DNA of 64,000 bases from Isoetes taiwanensis. Taxonomy: Eukaryota; Streptophyta; Lycopodiopsida; Isoetales; Isoetaceae. The stretch covers positions 1-64,000 of the forward strand of contig JAJEKV010000773.1 in NCBI GenBank assembly GCA_021234155.1. The letters are read 5' to 3'. Shown one piece after another: positions 22,878 to 33,275 of the stretch (its first letter is position 1; each line of letters opens with the position of its first letter). The notes under the pieces are model-generated. The model did no database searches. It saw only the letters and a list, made by a program, of their open reading frames with translations, and had not been told where the DNA came from. The position numbers were made by a program, and so were the translations under genes.

Positions 22878-25407
22878 TGTAACGGTCCTGGCCCCTTGAC
22901 AGTCTAATATACACATTTGTGTATGGTATGTATATGGGTTGTACTATATGTACTTGTGGCATGCATGCAGCATGGGCTCATGTAAACAAAGGGTTTACAA
23001 AATAAGGCAATATTGGAAAGAGGGCTTTTGGTGGTACGTGAAGCTCTTTGCAAGAGAAGGCTATTTGGGAGCATCAAAGCAGAAGCATTGGAGCTTATCA
23101 AAGTTGGAGGCGGAGAAGGCGCACCAAATCTTCTCTTATCGAGGTGGGGTTTTGGTTTCAATTGATGGATTCCATGGAATTGCATATCTTTGGCGGGATT
23201 AAAGATTTGTAAGGCTATCGTGGGTTAGTAAGAACTCTAAAGATTGCTATTCTATAAAGCTTTATCATGAATCCATCCGAGGCAAAGCTTGTGTTAATAA
23301 AACTCACGAGAGATATGAAATCCGGAATTACAAGAGGGTATGGAAGAACCAATGTGAATCGTAGGGGAGATAGCTAGATTTGCCGAATATAGTGTTAATT
23401 TGATAGAATCAGGATAGAACAGGTCAATTGCCTCTAAACAGGGGATTTGGGAAGATAAAGCACCGATTTACCTTGATTAAGCCTTTGCCGGGCAGGCGAG
23501 GAGGTGTGATGAATCGTAAGCTTGTTGCTTTGTTAGGCGGTTGGTTGAGGCCGCAAACCATGTGAATCAGTCGAATTGGAGGAGAAGGCCGGATTGGGGC
23601 CTTAGAAGGGCCCGATCTAGCACCGACACCGTGAATGAAGAGGCAAGGAGGCCTCTTGGAGCTGCGAAATTGGGCCCGAAGGGGCAGAAATTGCTCCTAA
23701 AGAGCTGAGGGGGATTTGAGTGCCGATTTGGCTTTTGAAGGGGCCGATCGGCCGAGAAGTTCATGGCCATGCATAGTCGGGCGGTTGTTCCTAAAAATCC
23801 CTGCGGTAATTAAAGCCGGACCGAAAATGGATTACGTGTGTTGTGGTTCCTTTGTTATTCTCGGTTTTGTTTGTTGTTGCTACTTTTGTCTTATGTTTAA
23901 TTAATAATTAACAAGTGGTGGTTCGGGGAAATAGGAAGTATAAGGAACCCGACGAAGTATAGATTATTCAGAGGGTATCTGGGATAGACATGGGTATCAA
24001 AGGGGTAAGCCCGGTGCAAATGCTAAAGATCTCATGAAATATATGAATAATGTTAATATTGCTTAAAAATTGCAAGTAAAAAGAATAAATGTCTAATGCA
24101 TGATGAGGCGGCTAAGATAAGTGTGGAAATGCTTGCTCCTAAAGATGGGGCTTGCCTTGGGAGCGGCTTGAGCGGAAGTTCAGGCGGTTAGCGTTCGAGG
24201 GACCCCATGGATTTCTAAGCGGGAAAAGCGTAAGTTGGAGGCGCCGGTTGAATGCGCATTAATTCATTAGCTAAGAAGTGGAACTTTAAATATTAAAACC
24301 TGAAACTATACCTAAGGGAGCTTAAGTAAATAATATGGCTAAGTAATGCGCATCAACCTTACGGGGGTGGTTTGAGTGCGGCTACATCAACATTTGAGTT
24401 GTCGTTATGGTTTCATCATCGATCTAGCTACTTGGCATGGTTGGGGTTGTATGGGCAACCTCGATAAGGACTAAGAGTGTGATCTAGGCACATTTATAGT
24501 AAATTACGTAATGAGCGCACATGTTATAGTCTTGCATTGTTCCAATCGTGGGTCCTTGATATTATGTTATGTGCCCTTGAACCTGGGGGTGGGACTTCCA
24601 GTTAGTGGTGGTCGGGTAGTTCCGGCATTCTCATGTCATTTGTGTTCTTTGTATCTATGCTCAGACACCCGGGGTGGCTTCCTCGCGGTGGGGTGAGGTT
24701 GTGCGTCAACTCCTCGTGACTCCATGGTAAGAGGTCCTCGCCCGGGCGTGGGCAGGAAGGGGGTATCGCGATACGAGGTTCACCCACCAACTCCGCCAAC
24801 GGGGCTCGAAATGTGAGCTGGCCCGGGCATTTCTCATGCGGGGCACATGTAGGCTGGCTGCCGAGCTACCCATTGTCCCGAGCTATATTTCTGATGTTTT
24901 TTGTTACGCTATGTTCTTTGCTTTTGTTGCTCGGGAGGTTGGTATTTACTTGGATTATGTTGTCATTGTCTTAGCAATTCGTACTCACGTAGGATTTTCC
25001 GCGTGTTTGTGCTTATCCAAGATTTCAGTATTTCCATGCATCGCGGTGGCAGCGGGGATCCCCACTTAGTCCACGAGGACTAACCTCAGTGAGTGTATGT
25101 GCAAAGTGAATAAGCAAGGGATGGCGGCGATTTGAGGATCGTGGGTGAGCGAAGCTCTGGGTTGGAATTGCTCACAATTAGATGTTATATTTATTGAGGA
25201 TATGGATTTCTTTGGATGTTGATATTGTATGATTATATTGAGACCATAAGTACTTGCTCCTTGAGTTTTGAGTGTGCCATTTAAGCGTGTAAGAGGAAGA
25301 TTCAATTCTTCACCATATTCAATTGTTTGTCACACCAACCTAGAATCAGCGATATTGACAAGATCCCGAAGTTGCCTAGAGGGTCAACTTCGGCGAGCTT
25401 CGCCACA
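22878..25407 (+). repeat. Left LTR (2,530 bp)
   Basis: Begins TGTAACGGTC and ends CGCCACA. Aligns along its whole length with the right LTR. No open reading frame is conserved between the two LTRs. Confidence 0.88.
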
Positions 25408-25409
25408 AT

Positions 25410-25416
25410 TGGTATC
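25410..25416 (+). other. Candidate primer-binding site (initiator-Met tRNA type)
   Basis: TGGTATC lies two bases after the left LTR. It matches the first seven bases of the usual plant iMet primer site; the following bases (GGGCGTG) do not extend the match, so the tRNA assignment is tentative. Confidence 0.55.
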
Positions 25417-25721
25417 GGGCGTGTTGGATCTTTGGGAGTTGGCTTGTTTGGTTGTGGCATTGTGATGCTAATGGTTTTCTCTTTGGAGACATAAGCCAGA
25501 TGGTATCCTCGTGAGGGAGGAGCAGATATCTAGAGGGGTTAGCATATGAAGGTGCTAAGCAAGAATTCCCCATGTAAGCATCAAGTAGCTTTCGACGATG
25601 TAGAGGTACGATTTTCCTTGTATAGATTTGGTATATATATGATGATCATGATAGTTCTAGAGGATTTGACAAGTCTGCGCTAAGATGGTGGATCGACCCA
25701 TGAGGACATGGGTTAATTTTT

Positions 25722-25732
25722 AGAAGGGGAGA
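25722..25732 (+). other. Polypurine tract of the large-LTR element
   Basis: AGAAGGGGAGA ends three bases before the TG of the right LTR, the position expected for the plus-strand priming site. Confidence 0.75.
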
Positions 25733-25735
25733 CCG

Positions 25736-28285
25736 TGAATGCGGTCACGCCCCTTGATGATCTAATATACACATTTGTGTATGGTATGTATATGGGTTGT
25801 ACTATATGTACTTGTGGCATGCATGCAAACATGGGCTCATGTAAACAAAGGGTTTACAAAATAAGGCAATATTGGAAAGAGGGCTTTTGGTGGTGCGTGA
25901 AGCTCTTTGCAAGAGAAGGCTATTTGGGAGCATCAAAGCAGAGAAAGCATTGAGCTTATCAAAGTTGAGAGGCGGAGAACGGGCGCACCAAATCTTCTCT
26001 TATCGTGGGGGTTTGGTTTCAATTGATGGATTCCATGGAATTGCATATCTTTGGCGGATTAAAGATTTGTAAAGGCTATCGTGGTTAGTAAGAACTCTAA
26101 AGATTGCTATTCTATAAAGCTTTTTATCATGAATCCATCCGAGGCAAAGCTTGTGTTAATAAAACTCTGAGATATATGAAATCGGAATTGCAAGAGGGTA
26201 TGGAAGAACCAATCAGAACTGAGGAGATAGCTAGATTTCAGAATATAGTGTTAATTTGATAGAATCGTGGATAGGAAGGTCGAATTGCCTCTAAACAAAC
26301 TGATTTGGGAAGATAAAGCACCATTTACCTTGATTAAGCCTTTGCAGGACGGAACTGTGATGAATCGAAGCTTGTTGCTTTGTTAGTTTGGTTGGTTGAG
26401 GCAACAAACCATGTGAATCAGGGTCGGAATTGGAGGAGAAGGCGGATTGGGGCCTTAGAAGGGCCGATCTAGCCTGGACACCATGAATCAGAGGCAAGGG
26501 AGGCCTCTTATGGAGCTGCCGAAATTGGGGCGAAGGGGCCGAAATTGCTCCTAAAGATTTTCGGAGTTGGGGATTTGAGTGCCGATTTGGCTTTTTGAAG
26601 GGCCGATCGGCCTCAAGTTCATGGCCATGCATAGTCGGGCCGGTTGTTCCTAAAATCCCTCTGTGCAGGGTCGAAAAGCCGGACCGAAAATGGGTGCGTG
26701 TGTTGTGGTTCCTTTTGTTAATTACGGTTTTGTTTGTTGTTGCTACTTTTGTCTTATGTTTAATTAATAATTAACAAGTGGTGGTTCCAGGGGAAATAGG
26801 AAGTATAAGGAACCCAGACGAAGTATAGATTATTCAGAGGGTAATCTGGGATAGACATGGGTATCAGCAGGGTAAGCCGGTGCAAATGCTAAAGATCTCG
26901 GGCGGAAATATATGAATAATGTTAATATTGCTTAAAAATTGCAAGTAAAAAGAATAAATGTCTAATGCATGATGAGACAGCTAAGATAAGTGTGGAAATG
27001 CTTGCTCCTAGAGATGGGGCTTGCCTTGGGAGCGGCTTGACGGAAGTTCCAGGCAGTTGCGGTCAGGGGACCCCATGGATTTCTAAGCAGGAAAAGCGTA
27101 AGTTGGAGGCGCCAGTTTGAATGCGCAATTAATTCATTAGCTAAGAAGTGGAACTTTAAATATTAAAACCTTGAAACTATACCTAAGGGAGCTTAAGTAA
27201 ATAATATGGCGAAGTGAGTACTGCATCAACCTTACAGGGGTGGTTTGAGTACGCTACATCAACATTTGAGTTGTCGTTATGGTTTTCATCATCGATCTAG
27301 CTACTTCGGCATGGTTAGGTTGTATGGGCAACCTCGATAAGGACTAAGAGTGTGATCTAGGCACATTTATAGTAAATTCTGTAATGAACGCACATGTTAT
27401 AGTCTTGCATTGTTCCACTGCCGTCCTTGATATTATGTTATGTACTTGGAACCTCCGGGGTCGGACTTCCAGGTTCGGTGGCCTGGGTAGTTCCGGCATT
27501 CTCATGTCATTTGTGTTCTTTGTATCTATGCTCTGTGACACCGGGCGTGGCTTCCTCACGAGGCGTAGCTTCCGGTGAGGTTGTGCGTCAACTCGTGACT
27601 CCATGGTAAGAGGTCCTCCAGCGCGGGGCATGGGTGGGAAGGGTATGAGCATACGAGGTTCACCCCACCAACTCATATGAGGGCTCTTAAAATGTGGTGG
27701 CGGGCATTTCTCTGCTAATGGGGGCCTGCATGTAGGTGGGTTGAGCTACTATTGTCCCGGAGCTATATTTCTGATGTTTTTGTTACGGCTATGTTCTTTG
27801 CTTTTGTTGCTCAGAGGTTGGTATTTACTTGGATTATGTTGTCATTGTCTTAGCATTGTACTCACGTAGGATTTTCCGTCTGTGTTTGTGCTTATCCAAG
27901 ATTTCGAGTATTTCCATGCATGCAGTGGCGGCCAGGGGATCCCCACTTAGTCACGAGGACTAACGGTGAGTGTATGCGGTGAATAAGCAAGGGATGGCGG
28001 CGGTCTGGATTGAGGATCGTGGTTGAGCGAAGCTCCTGGGTTGAATTGCTCACAATTAGATGTTATATTTATTGAGGATATGGATTTCTTTGGATGTTGA
28101 TATTGTATGATTATATTGAGACCATAAGTACTTGCTCCTTGAGTTTTGAGTGTGCCATTTAACTGTGCAAGAGGAAGATTCAATTCTTCACCATATTCAA
28201 TTGTTTGTCACACCAACCTAGAATGTAGCGATTATTGACAAGATCCCGAGTTGCCTAGAGGGTCAACTCGGGCGGGCTCGTCACA
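25736..28285 (+). repeat. Right LTR (2,550 bp)
   Basis: Begins TGAATGCGGTC and ends CGTCACA. Directly followed by the right target-site copy ATCTT (28,286–28,290). Confidence 0.88.
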
Positions 28286-29470
28286 ATCTTTGACACAGGT
28301 TTGTGTCACGCAACCGATGTGAGGTATTGATAGCCATAATAATCATAAAGGGAGGCATCTGCTTATTCTTGCTTGGTGCTGTCGTACGTAAACTCAACCA
28401 AGTAATTATAGTCCTCCCACTTTGCCTGCTTATTCCAAACATAGTTTTCAACATATCTGCTAATATCATGTTCGTTCACTCTGTTTGACCATCTATTTGG
28501 GGATGATATGTTGTGCTCATGCAGAGCTTCGTCCTGATGATGTTGAAGAAATCTCTACAGAAGGCACTTATAAACTTCGGATCCCTATTGGAGATGATCT
28601 CCCTAGGCATCCCATGCAATCTAAATATCTCTTTTGCAAAGAGCAAGACGGTATCTAGGGATGTGTCTGTGATTTGACATGGCAGAAAATGTGTCATCTT
28701 CGACAACTTTTCAACCACTACCATTAAGGCATCATGACCTCTTACTATTCTTCGGAAGCCTGTTATGAAGTCCATGTTGACAGTTTCCCATTTGGCGTAT
28801 GACACCACTAAGGGTTCTAAGGTTCTTGAAATTCAGAGTTGCTCCGCTTTCATTCGTTGGCATAACTGGCGTTCTTGAATGTACCTTGTGGCTATTATAC
28901 GTATCATGGAGAATTAACTTCCTTACCCCTGATGTTCCTGTTACGCATAATTTATTCTTGTGATATAGGAGATTACCTTCCTTCTTAAAATGCTTGAAAG
29001 TTTCCCTTTCCTTGTCTATCCTTGCCTCTTGCCTCTTGCAAAGAAGAGATCATACATCTAGCTTAAATTCAAAGCTTGAAGAAATGGCTTCTTCAATCTC
29101 TTACCAAATTCACTAGCCAAAGTCGAAATGGCATTACAATGCACTCTTATCTCCAAGGGTCATCGTGAAAGTGCATCTGTAACTACATTCAGCTTTCTTG
29201 GCCCATAGACTATCTTGAAGTCATACTCTTCGAGGAACTCCATCAAACACCTTTGCCTCAAATTGAGGAGTGTTTATATTTTAATGTATTGGAGGCTTTG
29301 GTGGTCCGTATCCGGTTGGAACTTCCTACTAAGCAAATAGTATCTCCATATTCTTAAAGCTCTTACAATGACAAAGAGTTCCTAGTCGTGGGTTGGGTAA
29401 TGCTGTTCAACATCATTCATCTTCGAGTCATATGCACAACCTTTCCTTCCTATATTAGGGCTCCCCCTAT
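28286..29470 (-). pseudogene. Chromovirus B: RNase H and integrase core
   Basis: Minus strand. 29,200–29,470 encodes broken RNase H ([39 protein letters not shown]). 28,476–28,808 is an open integrase core with the catalytic D (VNMDFITGF), D (NRDPKF) and E (DGQTE), so the DDE triad is still spelled out. 28,290–28,470 is the next segment, frameshifted. The reverse transcriptase is missing beyond 29,470. C-terminal parts are at 22,202–22,877 across the inserted element. Confidence 0.85.
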
Positions 29471-29496
29471 TGCAAGCTTGATTACAATAAGATTGC

Positions 29497-29534
29497 ATAT
29501 TAAATGGGAGTGTTGCAGCACTCCCGTCTAATAT
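29497..29534. repeat. 38-bp near-perfect palindrome
   Basis: Arms start ATATTAAATGGGAGTG and close with the complementary GCACTCCC and AATAT words, with two mismatches. It lies where the chromovirus fragment ends and the methyltransferase relic's flank begins. Confidence 0.85.
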
Positions 29535-29852
29535 TCCTCTTAAAACTTTCTATGCTCTCAAAATGGGCACATTTTGAGATCTAACCAAACTTAATGGTGT
29601 CTGTTTTATTTTTAAATGGCATTTTGGCCCCCTAAATATAACACATATGGATAAGTGTGAAGCATACACTTAAAAAGAGGCTAAAATTACCTTCAAAGGG
29701 TTACGCCTTTAAGAAAAGCAAAAATAAAACTTGAGATTTGAGGAGGCAAAGTATGTGATTAAGAATCAAATTGATAAGAGAGAGATCAAAAAGAAATGTC
29801 AAACACGTTCAAGACTAAACAATTTAGAATATTTGTAGTTCAAAGGTCCAAA

Positions 29853-32586
29853 TCATAATCCTCGAAGATCTTTGCGTGCTTGTCCCCGTTGTTCTTCGCA
29901 CTCTTCTCGGCTGGTTCTCGAGGTTCCCCTCAAGAACGGCCGCTTTGCCTTTGTTCTTGGGAAGAAGGAGCCCACAGTTTGTAGTTCTATAAATGCGGCT
30001 TCATCGTCAAGAACTTGTGGGACGAGGTTGTACTTCTGAAGAAGTAACCTTGGCAAAAGCGTACAATGTTTTAGCTTCTAACTCTTCATTTTCATCGGGA
30101 AGGGAAGGCAGAGTAGACAATCTCATCTTTATGAAGTTCCGCGACCTTTTTGTCTATGTCCACCGCAACACAAATTTGACCCTTTTAAGTGCATTGGGCT
30201 ATTGTTGTGCCAAAACCGAGAAAGCATCAACACGCTAGATCTCCTTGGCGTGAAAACACATCAAAATATGGTTGATGAGCTTTTGAGGCTTTTGATAATG
30301 GTTGACAACTTTGCTTTGTGAGCTTGAATCTCTTAGTTTTTGTAGTATTGCTGAGAACTGAAGAACATTGAGAAATCAAAGTAGGCAACAGTGTTAAAAT
30401 GTGTCATGGCCTCTTGCCATCAACACTCCAATAAGCGACATGTAAGTACTCAACCTTGCTCAGTAGCCTAGGGCCTCCACCATGATGGTTGATGTTGGTT
30501 TTGCATCTGTGCAACATAAGAAGTGTAAGCGAAACAACACGGGGAGAGATGCTTGTATTCTAGAATAGGAGATTGGGTTAATTGCCTTGAATATAAGGAA
30601 ACAACTATTGCAGAATAGAGCAAAGTAAATTGGCACAATTACATGAAGCAAGCACATGATTTATTCATGTTTAATTTTATTTATTGCACAAAAGAATTTG
30701 CAAACAAAGACAATAAACCAAGAAGAGATCAGCAACACTAGTATACTATAATGGAAATTACAAGAGAAACTCATCAAACTAGATTTTCGTAATCGGCTTG
30801 TGCTAGAGAGCCAAAGTGTTCCTTAAAAGTTGCTTCCACAAGACCAACCTGCATGCTTGAATGAAAGACCACAAGCCTTCAATGCTTCGCAGTGGTAATC
30901 TGCTTCAGCCCAATGACAAATTCAATAAACTCTGACCTTTTAAAGGGATGATCATCATATCTGCTGTCTTTGATCTTAAACCCATACAGAATATCTGCAA
31001 TGACCAACGTGAATTCTTGAGGTCTAACACATAGAGGCAGTTTGGTGCAGTCTCCTTGAACAACAGAAAATAGATTGTTGTGGTCAAAACGAGCTGAGTT
31101 GTTCATAGTCAAAGGGCTCTATGCTTATGGTTCTCTTGTCTGCCAAATTCCTTTCTTCCTTTGCAAGTCTTAGTAAATGAAGAAAGCCTTCTGGAAGATC
31201 TTTGTTCTTTTTCTTAGTCTTATAGTTCTCTCCAGGCTGTAATGGTCATTTCCTTTTTAGGAACATCAATTCCCTTCTTTTAGTCAAAGACCTTGCCTTA
31301 CGTTCAAACATCAAAAATTTGGTTTTGCAGCTCCCAGATCTAAAACAACAGTAAAATATCAGTGTGCAAACTTTAGCAACAGTATTTCAGAATACACACT
31401 AGCTCACCTTGCCCTCCCTAAATGCAAGGTGGAACCAATTGTCGTGCCCTACAAGTGTTGCCTATTTGTTTGCTTCACCATATTTCAGGCGACACTCGAC
31501 AGCACACTGTTCCTTCAAGTCCAACCAGTTGGCAGGTGTTCTTAGAGCTTCGCCAAACTTCTCTTTGAAGAGCACATACTCTTTGTGCATAAATCTAATT
31601 TTATCAACAAAGCTCATCTTGAACTTGTATTCATTATTAGCATTATGAGTGTTTGCCAGTATTTTAGCTTCATCATTTTGCAAACCATAGTAGACAGCAC
31701 AAAGGACATTAAGGTATCGAATGTTCTTCTTCTCCTTGTAGAGCTATCTCTTGGCCTTGAAACTGTGGTTGCCTCCCAGCACATAGTGTGTGTAGGTTTC
31801 TGTTTGCTCCCTGTCATAGTCGGCTGGGTTCACAGACTAGCTCCTATCAGCCAACACCACAATGGGTGCTACGTGGGCCTGAGGATTACTTCTAATTCTT
31901 TTCTTTAAATTCCTCAAGTGGTCAGAATAAATCCTTATCACTTGCAATGGTCTCTCTCCATGCTCGTTTTTAGGAGGCTTTTTCATGGAAGTGACCGGGA
32001 GGTATATAACACCTTGAACCATTTTGATCTGGTTTATCTTTTCAAATTTCTCGCTGATCTTGTCTAGCTTCTTATCTTTAATGGGAACTCTAGGTGCCTT
32101 GGCCCTGCCCTTGCTTCTTGCTTTCTTTGGTGCAGACGCGGTTGAACCAGTGCCTAAATGCAAGGCTTTCTCTTTACAGATTTTTTGGCTCCTTTGCAGC
32201 AACCTGACCAGCCAATGGCCTTTTCCCAGACATTCTAGAAGGCAGGACTGCGAATTCAATGTGTTCAGACTCAATTCCTTCTTCTACAGATGAACTTACG
32301 TCATGGCTTCCTGTCAACTTGCATGTACCTTGTTGAGGAGGCATATGAGGCTTTCCTTGTTGATGTAATGCTTGAAGAAGTTTCACAAAGATTCTGGCTA
32401 CACTTTTGCTATTTTAAAGTACTTCATTTCAACAACAAGGGCTCCTTGTGAAGTGTTATAGCTTATTCTTTCTCCCTCCCCAGATGGCGGGGTCGATGTA
32501 CCCACGTCCCTTAGAGTACCCATATAGATAAAATCTTTTTTGGATTACTGGGATGTGCCCTTCTTGTTACAAATAAACAAGAAGGT
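29853..32586 (-). pseudogene. ParB-like domain + amino-DNA-methyltransferase relic
   Basis: Minus strand, reading down from about 32,590. A basic, low-complexity N-terminus (GTSTPPSGEGE, KKARSKGRAKAPR) precedes a ParB/Srx-like domain from about 32,005 (YLPVTSM, SDHLRNLKKRI, APIVVLAD, then VLGGNHSFKA at 31,765–31,782, and EAKILANTHNANNEYK). After a 68-bp GT–AG intron (31,340–31,407) comes an amino-MTase domain: VVQGDCTKLP, ADILYG at 30,981–30,998 (motif IV, DPPY type), RLVVFHSS, YQKPQKL at about 30,286 and DAFS..FGTT at 30,203–30,228 (AdoMet motif I), then VAVDIDKK. Motif IV before motif I is the beta-type order of bacterial and phage enzymes, which often carry an N-terminal ParB domain. Broken by about six stops, mostly TAG or TGA, and by frameshifts at about 31,300, 31,090 and 30,215. 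Whether it made N6-methyladenine or N4-methylcytosine cannot be read from the decayed motif IV. Confidence 0.72.
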
Positions 32587-32599
32587 TATGGTACTACGC

Positions 32600-33164
32600 C
32601 GGAACTCAAACACTTCATGTTCTACAACGTCGTCCCTATGCGCCTGTGGATGTTGAGGCTTCTTTAACTTTAGAGGAGTCTTTCTGCCCCAAGGATTTTG
32701 TTTGTTTGAGCTGAAAAAGCATAAGGCAAGGTTCAAAGGAGGTGCATACATCCACAAAGGACAATAAGAAAGCAGAAACATGTATACGGAATAGAGATAC
32801 ACAAAGCAAATGCCTAAAAAAAATCCGGAGACAAAAACAAAGAAAAGTGAAAAATAAGAGAAAACCGCAGTTAAATTCTACAACATGAGAGCTGGTAAAT
32901 CTGTAAATCTTGTATTCATACGAACATGAATATAAGAATGAGGCGCACAAATTTGCCTTTTAAAGGTATCGAATTTGTCCATGGAATATTCTATGTATTC
33001 TAGAATACAATATGTACTCAACTTTCTTGTAATATATTGTGGAATATGACTAAGAAAAGGAATTTCTTTCAAATGTAATTTGTTCTCTATTCTGGAATAG
33101 AACCATCTTTTGCTTTCTCAAATCTTGTTGAACAAACATACTTTGACTTGGTTTTGATATATAA
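32600..33164. other. Upstream flank of the methyltransferase relic
   Basis: 32,636–32,730 still reads on the minus strand with K/S-rich content and may be more of the same decayed N-terminus. 32,980–33,110 contains several short inverted words (tattctagaata). No other gene. Confidence 0.35.
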
Positions 33165-33275
33165 CACTAGAAAATTGCCCTCCTTCGGTGGGCATTCATG
33201 TGGTTGCTTCCATAGCGTAATGTTTAACAATGTGTTGGCTAAAAAGGTTGCCTTTCAATCTAAAGGGCAAAAAGT
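33165..33275. repeat. TAGAAAA-TGCCC dispersed element, copy 2
   Basis: Shares with 5,338–5,430 the start (TAGAAAA-TGCCC with a following GGGC) and the word atctaaagggcaaaaa about 88 bases later. The intervening bases have diverged. Confidence 0.45.

Larger units (their letters stand above)
22878..28285 (+). mobile_element. Non-coding LTR retrotransposon: 2.5-kb LTRs, 328-bp interior
   Basis: Two direct repeats, 22,878–25,407 and 25,736–28,285, both start TG and end CA and bracket only 328 bases. The interior opens with TGGTATC at 25,410, as in primer sites for initiator-Met tRNA, and ends with a purine tract (AGAAGGGGAGA, 25,722–25,732) three bases before the right LTR. ATCTT duplicates at both outer ends. 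Removing the element restores a chromovirus integrase sequence collinear with 63,600–63,680. No gag or pol is present, so any movement needed proteins in trans. The LTRs differ by many small indels. It resembles LARD or TRIM elements in lacking genes, but the ratio of LTR to interior is unusual. Confidence 0.9.
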
